Below, one piece after another: positions 1-8,444 of a stretch of 64,000 nt of DNA. The translations under genes were made by a program, and so were the position numbers. The stretch's first letter is position 1. Each line of letters begins with the position of its first letter. The DNA lies in contig JAQMWT010000319.1 of NCBI GenBank assembly GCA_029834535.1, forward strand, positions 62,001-126,000, written 5' to 3'. This DNA is from Chrysophaeum taylorii (Eukaryota; Sar; Pelagophyceae; Pelagomonadales; Pelagomonadaceae). The notes under the pieces were generated by a model, which ran no database searches, was not told the DNA's origin, and saw only the letters and a list, made by a program, of their open reading frames with translations.

Positions 1-456
1 CTCGACGTCGTCGCCGTTCAGAGCGGCGCCAAGCGCGGCGATGGCCCGAAGCGCGCCGTCGACGGAAGCGTCGTCGCCTTCGCAGAGCGTCCGAAGTGCC
101 GGCACGACGGCCTCGGCGTCCCAGCCGGCGAACGTCGCTTCGACGAGCGCCGCGCCACCGCTTCGCACGAGCTCGTTCCGGTCCCCCAGCGACCGCAGGG
201 CTGCCTCGCGCACCGCCTGGACCGTCGCCGCGTCCAACGCCTGCCACCGCCGTCGCGCCACGTTCTTCAACGCGATCGCCGCGAGCTGCCGCGCCGCCTC
301 GTCCAGCCCGAGCCCCTCGCACACCATCCGCGCCAGCGCGACGCACAGCTCGCCGGCCCGCGACGCCTCCCACGCCTCCAACTGCGCCCGCGCGCGACCG
401 TGCTCGGGGTGCGTCGGCGTCCCAAGAAGCCGGACCACCGCCACCAACTCATCCAT
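1..456 (-). CDS. Importin-beta family karyopherin, N-terminal part (runs off the left edge)
   Basis: Reading leftwards from the ATG at 456, the frame is open for 152 codons to the window edge, so the gene is cut by the window. The product carries an importin-beta N-terminal domain: a first helix pair ending in ARAQLEAWE, then the hallmark AAIALKNVARRRW near residues 59-71, where family members have a conserved L-K-N plus a tryptophan. In the family this domain binds Ran-GTP, and the protein ferries cargo through nuclear pores. The following helices (VREAALRSLGDRNELVR and so on) fit HEAT repeats. The start lies only 38 bp downstream of the stop of the PPR gene on the same strand. The subtype (importin-beta, transportin or another) cannot be told from this part. 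Confidence 0.8.
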   Translation of the reverse strand, partial: MDELVAVVRLLGTPTHPEHGRARAQLEAWEASRAGELCVALARMVCEGLGLDEAARQLAAIALKNVARRRWQALDAATVQAVREAALRSLGDRNELVRSGGAALVEATFAGWDAEAVVPALRTLCEGDDASVDGALRAIAALGAALNGDDVE

Positions 457-494
457 AACCTTTTCGGAGTTGAGTTTTGCTTTGTGGCAGCCTA

Positions 495-2849
495 CTACTT
501 CGCAGCAGCAGCAGCAGCCAGAGACACTAGTAGGGCCCCCACCATGTGCGTCTCGGTATCCACGACGTAGTCCGCCAGGAGATCGATGATGGCGCGGCGT
601 ACCACCGCCACACCGCTTTCGCTGTTCTTGCCGTGGCCGGTGATGATGAGCATCATCTTGCCCGCGCTTTGGTTGTCAAAATACCTCGGTCGTTGGTCCG
701 ACCCACGCCTCGCATCGGCGATCGCGAGGCGGACGACGGTGCGAGCGACGGGGACGCTCATCATTCTCAAGTCGAGCTCCCGGCTTTCCGAGTTCCAGCA
801 CTGGGAATAGAGCCCGTCGTCCAGAGCCCGGAGCACCGTCGACTCGGCGGCGTCGAGGGCGCCGGCGAGCTCGCACGCCGAAATTGCCGCGTTATAGGTG
901 ATCACGTCGGGCTCGAGGCCGCGTTGCCGCATCTCGTCGAGGAGCGCGAGTGCCTTTTCCCACTGGCCGCCCTTCTCGCACGCCGAGATTGTCGCGCTGT
1001 ACGAGATGACGTCCGGCTCGAGGCCGCGGCGACGCATCTCGTCGAGCAGCGACAGCGCCTTATTCCACTCGCGGCCCCTTTTGCACGCGGCGATCGCGGC
1101 GTTGTACGCAATCACGTCGGGCGCGACGCCATGATGTTGCATCTCGTCCAGGAGCGTGATAGCTTTCTCCCACTGGTTGCTCTTCTCGCACGCGGACATG
1201 ACCGCGCTATAAGTGATTACGTCCGGCTCGAGACGACGGTCGCGTCGTCGCATTTCGTCGAGCAGCGCGAGCGCCTTCTCCCACTGGCCGCCTTCCCCGC
1301 ACGCCGTGATCGCGGCGTTGTAGGTGATCACGCTTGGTTCGATGCCCCGTTGTTCTCGCATCTCGTCGAGGAGCTCGAGCGCCGTCTCCCACCGCTTGCC
1401 CTTTTCGCACGCCGAGATGACGGCCGTGTACGTGATCGAGTTGGGCTCGATGCCCTCTCGTCGCATCTCGTCGAACAACTCGCGCGCCTTCCGCCACTGG
1501 TTTCCCCTCCCGCACGCCGAAATCGCCGCACTATACGTAGTCACCGTGGGCCGAACGCCGCGCGCTCTCATCTCGTCGAGCAGCTCGAGCGCATTTTTCC
1601 ACCGGTTGGCCTTGCCGCACGCGGAGATGGCGGACGCGTACGACATGACGTCCGGTGGTGGCTCGAGAGCTCGCAGCTTTTCGAGCAGCGCGAGGGCTTT
1701 ACCCAGCTGGTTGCCCTTCTCGCACGCCGAGATGGCCGCGCTGTACGTGACGACGTTCGGCGACAGGCCGCGGTCGAGCATCTCGTCCAGCAGCGCGAGG
1801 GCCTTCTCCCACTGCCCTCCCCGGGTGCACGCGGTGATCGCCGCGCTGTAGGTGATGACGTTCGGTTTGACGCCACGTTCTCGCATATTGTCGAGGAGGA
1901 GGAGGGCCTTCTCCCACTGGTTGCCCTTCCCGCACGCCGAAATCGCCGCGCTGTACGTGACGACGCTCGGTTCGATTTCGCGTTCTCGCATATCGTCGAG
2001 GAGCGCGAGCGCCCGCTCCCACTGGTTTCCCTTCTCGCACGCCGAAATGGCGGTGCTGTATGTCACCACGTCGGGCTCGAGACCAGACTCGCGCATGTCG
2101 TCGAGCAGCGCTAGCGCCTTCTCCCACTCGGTCTTGCACGCCGAGATGGCCGCGTTGTACGCTATTACGTCGGGCTCGACCCCGGCGCCTCGCATCTCGC
2201 CGAGCAGACCGATCGCCTTCTCCCATTGGTTGCTCTTCGCACACGCCGATATCACCGCGTTGTATGTAAACGCGTCCGGCTCGAGAGAACCAGAAGTCCG
2301 TCGCATCTCGTCGAGCATCGCGAGCGCCTTCTCCCAACGGCCGTGCTTGCCGCACGACGAAATGACGGCGTTGTAGGTCGCCACGCTCGCCTCCAGGCCC
2401 CGTTGTCGCATCTCGTCGAGAAACTCGAGGGCCTTCTCCCACTGACCCCCATTCTTGCACGCGAAGATCGCAGCGGTGTAGGTGATCGAGTTGGGTTCCG
2501 CGCCGTCCCGCCGACGCATCTCGTCGAACAGCGCGAGCGCCTCCTTCCATCGTCCACCCCTCCCGCACGCCGAGATCGCAGCGGTGTAGGTGATTGCGTT
2601 GGGCTCGACGCCATTTTCTCGCATTTTGTCCAGCAACGCGAGACCCTTGAGTGGTTCCCCAGCTCTTCCGTAGGCTTTGATGAAGCTCGTGTAGAGCTTT
2701 GGCGACTTCAAAGGGCTCAGCTCCAGGAGCACGTGATCCACATCAGCAGCGTGCTTGAGCCGCTTGATTGTATCCATCGGAGACTGGAGCGCCAACGTCA
2801 CCGGCCTCGTCGAAGCCACAACCACCACGACCATGATCGTCTTCTTCAT
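495..2849 (-). CDS. PPR-SMR protein (about 17-18 pentatricopeptide repeats plus C-terminal SMR domain)
   Basis: The product has about 784 residues. I chose the ATG at 2849 (MKKTIMVVVVVAS) because the upstream open frame, to 3002, only translates GTAAA-type repeat DNA. The N-terminus has a short hydrophobic stretch suited to an organelle presequence. From about residue 45 to 660 there are 17-18 tandem PPR motifs of 33-37 residues with the core TYSAAISACEKGNQWEKAL; the sixth is shortened. PPR tracts bind single-stranded RNA one base per repeat. The tail matches an SMR domain: LDLRMMSV near residue 690 replaces the usual LDLHGLS, and ITGHGKNS near 730 is the TGxG loop. PPR-SMR proteins act in chloroplast or mitochondrial gene expression, some as endonucleases. 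The LDLH histidine is Arg here, so catalysis is uncertain. The repeats also show at DNA level as a roughly 105-bp periodicity. Confidence 0.93.
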   Translation of the reverse strand: MKKTIMVVVVVASTRPVTLALQSPMDTIKRLKHAADVDHVLLELSPLKSPKLYTSFIKAYGRAGEPLKGLALLDKMRENGVEPNAITYTAAISACGRGGRWKEALALFDEMRRRDGAEPNSITYTAAIFACKNGGQWEKALEFLDEMRQRGLEASVATYNAVISSCGKHGRWEKALAMLDEMRRTSGSLEPDAFTYNAVISACAKSNQWEKAIGLLGEMRGAGVEPDVIAYNAAISACKTEWEKALALLDDMRESGLEPDVVTYSTAISACEKGNQWERALALLDDMREREIEPSVVTYSAAISACGKGNQWEKALLLLDNMRERGVKPNVITYSAAITACTRGGQWEKALALLDEMLDRGLSPNVVTYSAAISACEKGNQLGKALALLEKLRALEPPPDVMSYASAISACGKANRWKNALELLDEMRARGVRPTVTTYSAAISACGRGNQWRKARELFDEMRREGIEPNSITYTAVISACEKGKRWETALELLDEMREQRGIEPSVITYNAAITACGEGGQWEKALALLDEMRRRDRRLEPDVITYSAVMSACEKSNQWEKAITLLDEMQHHGVAPDVIAYNAAIAACKRGREWNKALSLLDEMRRRGLEPDVISYSATISACEKGGQWEKALALLDEMRQRGLEPDVITYNAAISACELAGALDAAESTVLRALDDGLYSQCWNSESRELDLRMMSVPVARTVVRLAIADARRGSDQRPRYFDNQSAGKMMLIITGHGKNSESGVAVVRRAIIDLLADYVVDTETHMVGALLVSLAAAAAAK

Positions 2850-3202
2850 CTTCCGTGGTGGATTTCTGGGGTTTTTAAAAGGTCGACTGCGGAGGTTGTT
2901 GAGGGTTTTGGAGCGTTGTCCTTTTACTCTAAAGTTAAGGGTAAAGGAAAACGCCTTGTGACTCTGAGGTGGCAAGGGTTCAAAAAAAAAGTAAAGGGAC
3001 AACGTTCAAATTAAAATCAAGTGGCGACCGGTTATTGCGTCGAGGGTAAAGTAAAGTAAAGTAAAGTAAAATAAGCATGCTGTTTTTGTCGTTTCCGCCG
3101 AATCCACGGCATTGTTCGCGAGCCGCCGGAGACCGCCTTGCGAAGCCGCCGGAGACCGCCTTGCGAAGCCGCCGGAGACCGTCGGAGACCGCCGCAAGCC
3201 GT
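2850..3202. repeat. Intergenic tract with GTAAA repeats and a 23-bp tandem repeat
   Basis: No gene is seen. The segment around 2925-3070 is studded with GTAAAG/AAAG motifs, including GTAAAGTAAAGTAAAGTAAA at about 3050-3068. At about 3119-3185 the unit GCCGCCGGAGACCGCCTTGC(GAA) is repeated about three times. GTAAA clusters also flank the second hAT relic near 22,740 and 23,800, so they may be subterminal repeats of that transposon family. That link is inference. Confidence 0.5.
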
Positions 3203-3827
3203 CTACTCTTCCGGCGGGTCCGTGTCGTCCTCTTGGTTTTCTCTGTCGGGGATTGTGGTCTCGTCGGCGACGTCGGCGATCTTGCCGTATTTGCCTTGGG
3301 CCCACTCCATGAACTCTCGGTTCATGCGCAAGAGGACGAGCATGTCGCATTCTTCGTCGCTAAGCAACGAGTTACCCTCGGTCAGAACGATGTTGCCGGC
3401 CGAGATGATTCGTTCGCAGAAGCTCTCGGCAGGAAGCGTGCCGATGGAACCGCGTGAAGATCTGGCGAGCTTGGGGAGGAAGCCGTACTAGGTGTCTTTC
3501 TCGATCTTCTTGTAGAGCTTGCCCACATGGAAGGGTAGGAGGTGCTCGACGAGATCCAGCTTCTTGACGTTCTTCAGTTCATCGAACTCATTTGTCCATT
3601 TGATCCCAGCCGCGTATCGTCTTGCTTGGATCGGTGTCTTCCTTCGCGCACTCAGGGTGATCGCCCGTCAAGCGCTTGACATGCAACCACACGCCTCGAG
3701 GAGTGGGACTGCCTTTCTACGGTGTGATATCGTGGAACCATTGCGCCGGGATGGCCGCCGGAGATTCCTTGTCGCCTCCTCCTTCTTCTCGCAACTGGTG
3801 TTCCGGCACTTTTTTGTTCGCAGCCAT
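3203..3827 (-). pseudogene. hAT-family transposase relic, internally deleted (BED-like N-terminus joined to dimerisation C-terminus)
   Basis: Reading leftwards from an ATG at 3827, a short N-terminal piece contains WFHDITP, then RGVWLHVKRL, then a Cys after HPE, resembling a BED zinc finger. It is followed after about 150 bp by the hAT C-terminal dimerisation region: LPAESFCERIISAGNIV, then EGNSLLSDEECDMLVLLRMN, ending at the TAG of 3203-3205. In-frame stops interrupt the piece, for example just before YGFLPKLARS and after ITP. The catalytic RNase-H-like core and helical insertion are absent, so this is an internally deleted, non-autonomous copy. The C-terminus is clearly related to the relic at 22,877-23,450. 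Clear terminal inverted repeats were not found. Confidence 0.72.
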
Positions 3828-4766
3828 TCTCTCTCCGCTCTCGACGAAAAGCGTAACTCCCGACTACTGAGCAGCTCACGTCGCCAGGTCACCACGAGGG
3901 TAAAATAAAACTCTTGACTCTAGGCTCTGAGAGCGCAAAGTACAAGGTAAAAGGTAAAAGGTAAAAGGTAAAATAACATAAAATAAAATAAAATAAAATA
4001 AAATGGTGTTGTTTGACTCCATTCCGTTTGACTCTGTAGAGTAAAGGGTCAACGCTGGGGTTTTGGTGCGTAGCGTAGACCCAGAGCTACAGTGTTGAGG
4101 GTAAAGACGTGGGGGCGGCGCTAAAGGCCTAGTATGGATCATCATCGCCGAGCCACGGGGCAGGCGAAGAGAGGACGGGCCCCGCCCGTAGGTCGTACGC
4201 ATGCTGCCGCCGGGCGTACGTGCGACGAAGTGTGACGACCTGCTGGGCGCGGGCGGCATGGGTGGGGCTGCCCGAGTCGGCGACATGGCTGAGGCGCAGC
4301 ACGCCCGGCCCAAGGCGTTGGCGACCCCCCGCTCGCGGTGGTAGACGCGGCGAACGGATTTCTGGGATTCAAGAACCACAAACCCTACAGCAATATCTTC
4401 TCTTTTGAATGAGTGGCCGGCGGCGCTATTGGGTGCCGGTTTCCGGTGCGGCCCAAAACACAGACAAGCTGCTGCTTGAGGCTTCGGAGAAGAAGAAGAA
4501 GAATACGAAGAATACGAAGAAGATATAAGAAACGGAAGAAGAAGAGGAAGAAGAAGAATAAGAAGACAAAGAAGAAAGGAGAGCTGCTGGCTCTCCATAA
4601 TAATCATAATGGGGGGGGTCGCAACCGCAATTCGCAATTCGCAATTCGCAATGGGTCGCGGCGGCGCGGGGTCCATCCGTGAGTTAAAAAGAAGGACGCG
4701 GCAGCGACGAAGGGCGGCAGCACGCACGAGGAGGCGCGTGCAGGTACCCCGCGCATCATCATATCA
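3828..4766. repeat. Gene-less stretch with low-complexity DNA
   Basis: At about 3950-4006 there is GGTAAAA repeated four times followed by AAATA repeats. At about 4480-4590 there is a purine tract rich in AAG and GAA, and at 4620-4660 short CGCAATT repeats. Open frames across this tract are rich in Ser/Leu or Lys/Arg runs produced by the simple repeats and have no recognisable domain. I see no supported gene. Confidence 0.5.
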
Positions 4767-6230
4767 TCACGGAGCCGATTTGAGGTACTGGGTCGAGGAG
4801 GAGTCGGGGACGGCGTGGGCCGTCGGAGTGTGGGTGTGGGGGTCGTCGGTGGGCTGGGCGGTGACGGGGGGGGGCGGGGGAGGCTGGTGGTAGTGCTGTT
4901 GCCTAGAAGCGGAGGAGGAGGGGGGGGGCGGGTCGTCGGGGGGAGTCTCGAGCATCTCGTCGGCCTGCTTGGCCGCGTTGGCGCGCGGGAGGAACTCCAT
5001 AAGGGAGGGTATGGTTTCTGCGAGGGCTCTCTCGAGATCGACGAGAGACTTTCCCTTGCGCATGCGCGCGCCGTTGACCTTGGGGAACTGCGTAAAATCG
5101 AGCTCCCTGGCGACCGCGGTGAAGCGCTGGATATCGGGAAAGTCGCCCGGACTGAGGCCGCGGGCGCGGCAGACGGCGCGGAACTGGGCTGGCATGGTAT
5201 CGATGAGCTCTTTTTTTTTGCGATCGAAACCGTAAACGGCGGGCATCTGGTCGCGGAGGTGGTCCAAGAGGTAACAGTGGGCCTTGAGGAGGCGCGCGCG
5301 CTTGACGAGCTCGTTGACGCGGCGGAGCGCCGACTGGTGCGGGAGGTCGCGGAGGTCGCTGAGGAGGTCGGCCATCTCGGCCGCCAAGAGGGGAGCGGTG
5401 TCGGGATCCTTGAGCTCCTCGTCGTGAAAGCTGCCCACGTACACCCGGCAGACCTCGGGGGTCTCGAGGACCTTGCCGAGGCTCCACATGAGGGCGCCGT
5501 AGACGCGCATCAGCTGTTGCTGGGAAACCTGGTCGGCCTTGTTGAGGACGACCCTGACCTTGTCCTCGTGGCCCTTGAATCCCTTGATGACAGACATCAA
5601 CTCGTCGGAGATGTCGAGCTTGAAGGGATCGAAGAGCAAAATGATGAGGTCGACGCGCTCGGCAAACCACTGGACGACCACGTCGAAATCGTAAAGCCTC
5701 GCGACTCGCTGCTTCTCGCCGCTGAGGACGCCGGGCGTGTCGATCAAAGTCAAGTGCTCGAGCAGCGGCGAGCTGCACATCGAGCCCTCGAATCGCGACA
5801 AAAAGTTGTTCCCTTCGCGCTGGAGGGCCCGGAAGGGCGAGTTCGGGGCCACCGTCAGCGCGTTTCCCGGGATCGTGCGTTCGTCTTCGCCGTACATGAC
5901 CGCGACGAACCGGTCGGTCGTCGGTTCGGGCCCCACGCGCTCGCCCGGGAACCCTCTTCCCAGGAGGTAGTGGATGAAGGTCGTCTTTCCGACAGAATAC
6001 GGCCCGATCAACAGGACCATCGGCGGCGTCCGGAACTCGGCCTCGTTCAGGAGCGACGAGTAGAACACGTCGAACTTTGTCGCCTCCTCGATCGGTTTGA
6101 ATACCCTGCTGTAGATCTTTGCGAGCTCGCGAAGGACGTAGTCTTTTTTTTCCGCGTCGGGCGCCGAGTGCGGCGGCGGCGTCGACGGGGGCAGGCTCCG
6201 GTTCGGTTTTCCATAAAAGAGCTCCTCCAT
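4767..6230 (-). CDS. EHD-family (Eps15-homology-domain protein) dynamin-like ATPase lacking a recognisable EH domain
   Basis: The product has about 487 residues, starting at the ATG at 6230 (MEELFYG). A short N-terminal helical region (VLRELAKIYSRVFKPIEEA) precedes the GTPase-like fold. The P-loop is GPYSVGKTT (76-84), switch II DTPG (164-167) and the base motif NKAD (230-233). PTTDRFVAVM and GRGFPGERVG are typical of EHD/RME-1 proteins. These bind ATP, oligomerise on membranes and drive endocytic recycling. After the helical middle domain, the C-terminus from about residue 435 is Pro/Ser/His-rich and low in complexity. The usual C-terminal EH domain, which binds NPF motifs, is not seen. The neighbouring gene is divergent and its start is 78 bp away, so the two probably share a promoter region. 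Confidence 0.92.
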   Translation of the reverse strand: MEELFYGKPNRSLPPSTPPPHSAPDAEKKDYVLRELAKIYSRVFKPIEEATKFDVFYSSLLNEAEFRTPPMVLLIGPYSVGKTTFIHYLLGRGFPGERVGPEPTTDRFVAVMYGEDERTIPGNALTVAPNSPFRALQREGNNFLSRFEGSMCSSPLLEHLTLIDTPGVLSGEKQRVARLYDFDVVVQWFAERVDLIILLFDPFKLDISDELMSVIKGFKGHEDKVRVVLNKADQVSQQQLMRVYGALMWSLGKVLETPEVCRVYVGSFHDEELKDPDTAPLLAAEMADLLSDLRDLPHQSALRRVNELVKRARLLKAHCYLLDHLRDQMPAVYGFDRKKKELIDTMPAQFRAVCRARGLSPGDFPDIQRFTAVARELDFTQFPKVNGARMRKGKSLVDLERALAETIPSLMEFLPRANAAKQADEMLETPPDDPPPPSSSASRQQHYHQPPPPPPVTAQPTDDPHTHTPTAHAVPDSSSTQYLKSAP

Positions 6231-6307
6231 ATTTCTTAGCTTTGTTATTTTGAGTTTTATTATCTGGTCCTTCGCGTTCCTCGCGCCTTCTTCCATACAC
6301 GACGAAC

Positions 6308-8050
6308 ATGGGGGAGGAGGCCCTCGCAACCTGGATCGTGACGCTACGAAACGAGGGCGCCGACGAGGCCTTTGCGAAGCGGTTCGCTAAACTCGGGTCC
6401 ATCAAGCTCCCCGACCCCAGAGGGGGAGAAGAAGGGCTCGAGGGTGTCATCGACCGCGCGCTCAGTTTGCTCGGGGGCGAGGACGACGCTCTCCTCCTCC
6501 ACGGTCTTCACCGCCTCTTCGGTGCGCACAAAGCAATCCTTCGTGCGGCGACACCCCGCCAGTGCGAGGTCCTCGTCGGGGTCGCCCTCCGCGAAGCGAG
6601 CGACGCGGCGATTTTGACGATCGACGCTCGTCGAGATGCGGCAAACGTCCTTTTCCGCCTCCTCCTCGACCGCCGCAAGGAGACGAGCCGCCTCATCAAG
6701 TGCGCTTGCCAGCAACAAGCTCTGATTGATTTATGATCGCAGCGACGCCTTCGACGCCGTAGTCCTCGACGTCGCTCGGTCCGTCCCGAACCTCGACGAT
6801 TACGAACTTCAGGAGCTCGTCCTCGACGCCCTCTACATGCTCTGGCGCGCCTGGAGCAAGGGCTCCGTCGCGACCGCCGACCGCCTCGCGGCCGCCCTCC
6901 ACCCGCGACTCGAGGACTGCATGGTCGCGACGTGTGAGTTTAGTCGTCGAGACGTCGTCGATACCGGACTTTCGTAGACGAGGGCCTCAAGAGAGACAAG
7001 ACGAACTTCCAGCAGAAATGGAACAAAGCCCAGCGAGAGGCGCTTGTGGCCATTCAGCGCGACGACCCGACCCGCCGCCTCGTCCCGCTCTCGATGCCGA
7101 TCCACACGGTCTTCGTCGCGTGCGACTGGATTTCGCCCGCCGACGAACGCGTGCTCGGTATGCTTCCTTTTTTCCTGCTGCCTCTTGTCGACGCCTCCTC
7201 CTCAACCAGGTCACGCCAACTGGCTCGACTGCAGCGTCACCCGACTCAAGATCGATCTCTTCGACGACGACGCCTGCGCGCGTACGTTCTTTATTGTTGT
7301 GCGTCGAGTCGACTCGAGTCGAGTCTTTCCCGATGTATCGCAGAAAAGCGCAACGCCGTCGTCTTCGACTTCGCGACCATCCTCAACCTCGAAATCCACT
7401 CGTCGGCCGGGCCCTCCCTCGTGTGAGACGCTATCGTGTGAGAAATATCCACCATCTTCAAGCTCCTCGCAGCTTCGAGGTCCCTCGCGCGGCGAACCGC
7501 CACCTCGTCTTCTTCATGGACGCGTCGCTTCGTCCGCCAAAAGACTACGACAAGCCGATTCGCGTTCGCGTCTCGCTTCGCGGTTCGTCGTCTTGCTGTT
7601 TTTTTCTTGTGCGCCAACCGCCCCGTAGGAACCAGCGACGACGCGCTCCTTTTGGATCGAGCCGCAAAGCACTGGCAAACGCCGTCGCCCATCGTCGTGC
7701 ACTTGCCGGAGTCGGCCTCGCAGCAGCAGCGCCGCGCGCAACAACACGACTCGGACGAACCTTCTTCTTCGGTTCTTGAACCCTCTTCCTCCGTTTCTGT
7801 ACTCCCGGGATCACAAGTGACCTGCAGTTCAGTTCCGACCGACGTGAGTCGACATCATCGCGGTGCCGTATACAACTTCTCTCTTGTTGTGGCCGCAGGA
7901 GGCGCTCGCCACGACGACGGCGGCGGCAACGGCGGCGGCGTCGAGCACCTTCGACACCGGTGAGGACCTCGCCGCGCGCGTTTTTTTTTTTCTTACGGAG
8001 CCCGCGCAGGTGTCTACAGCTCGTCCTCTCGCGGCTTGGCTGTCGAGTAA
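6308..8050 (+). CDS. Nine-exon gene, protein of about 446 residues with a weak SYCP2-like look
   Basis: The frame is kept through eight small GT-AG introns. My exons are 6308-6699, 6743-6933, 6978-7157, 7210-7281, 7344-7422, 7473-7582, 7629-7843, 7899-7959 and 8010-8050, summing to 447 codons including the stop. The first 210 or so residues are helical and ARM-like (DALLLHGLHRLFGAHKAIL, YELQELVLDALYMLWRAW). Then comes a beta-rich stretch (VTRLKIDLF, AVVFDFATILNLEI, HLVFFMDASLRPP). ARM-like plus PH-like order, and a strand ending in F-x-D-A-S-L, recall the N-terminus of synaptonemal-complex protein SYCP2, but this is a faint resemblance made by eye. The last three exons are low-complexity and their splicing is uncertain: an alternative intron at 7772-7827 is possible. 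The transcript may run on into the next gene. Confidence 0.55.
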
Positions 8051-8444
8051 GAAGAACGATTTTGCGTGCGTTTTAATGCGCGGAGGAACATGCAGGCCCC
8101 TCACGTTCCGCGTGAGACGACTCGGCGATTCTGCTATCACCACCACCACCAACAACAACAAGGTACGCCTCGGCGCGCGCTTTTTTTTTTGTGGCGCGCG
8201 CTTTTTTTTTTGTGGTCCCTCACCACCACCGCCTCGACCACCCTCATCAAAGGTCTGGAGAAGGAAACGAAGGCCCACCACCGACGTTGGCGAGGCCGAA
8301 TGGAACGAGACTCGCCCACCTGCGACGCAGTCACCACCCAAGCGGTCCCGTACAAGAAGCGCGCACCACTCGGTCGCAACCCAAGCACTCACATTTTCTC
8401 GCGAGCCTCGCCCTCGAGACGACACCTCCTGTAGTGGCAGGCCG

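Noticed and set aside
546-2114. 522-codon plus-strand frame opposite the PPR gene
   Set aside because: It is a mirror of the repetitive PPR coding sequence; the translation is a repeat of LVEQRERLLPLAALLARR type with no known domain, and the minus strand has a clear family.
2850-3002. N-terminal extension of the PPR frame
   Set aside because: The 51 extra residues translate GTAAA repeat DNA; the ATG at 2849 starts a better leader.
4091-4110. CAGTGTTGAGGGTAAAG as a hAT terminal repeat
   Set aside because: It looks like a hAT end, but no inverted partner or 8-bp duplication could be found nearby.
3876-4727. 283-codon minus-strand frame
   Set aside because: It is largely translated simple repeats (Ser/Tyr and Leu runs from AAG tracts) and has no conserved block.
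4815-6239. 474-codon plus-strand frame opposite the EHD gene
   Set aside because: It arises from the GC-rich codon use of the true minus-strand gene and has no motif.
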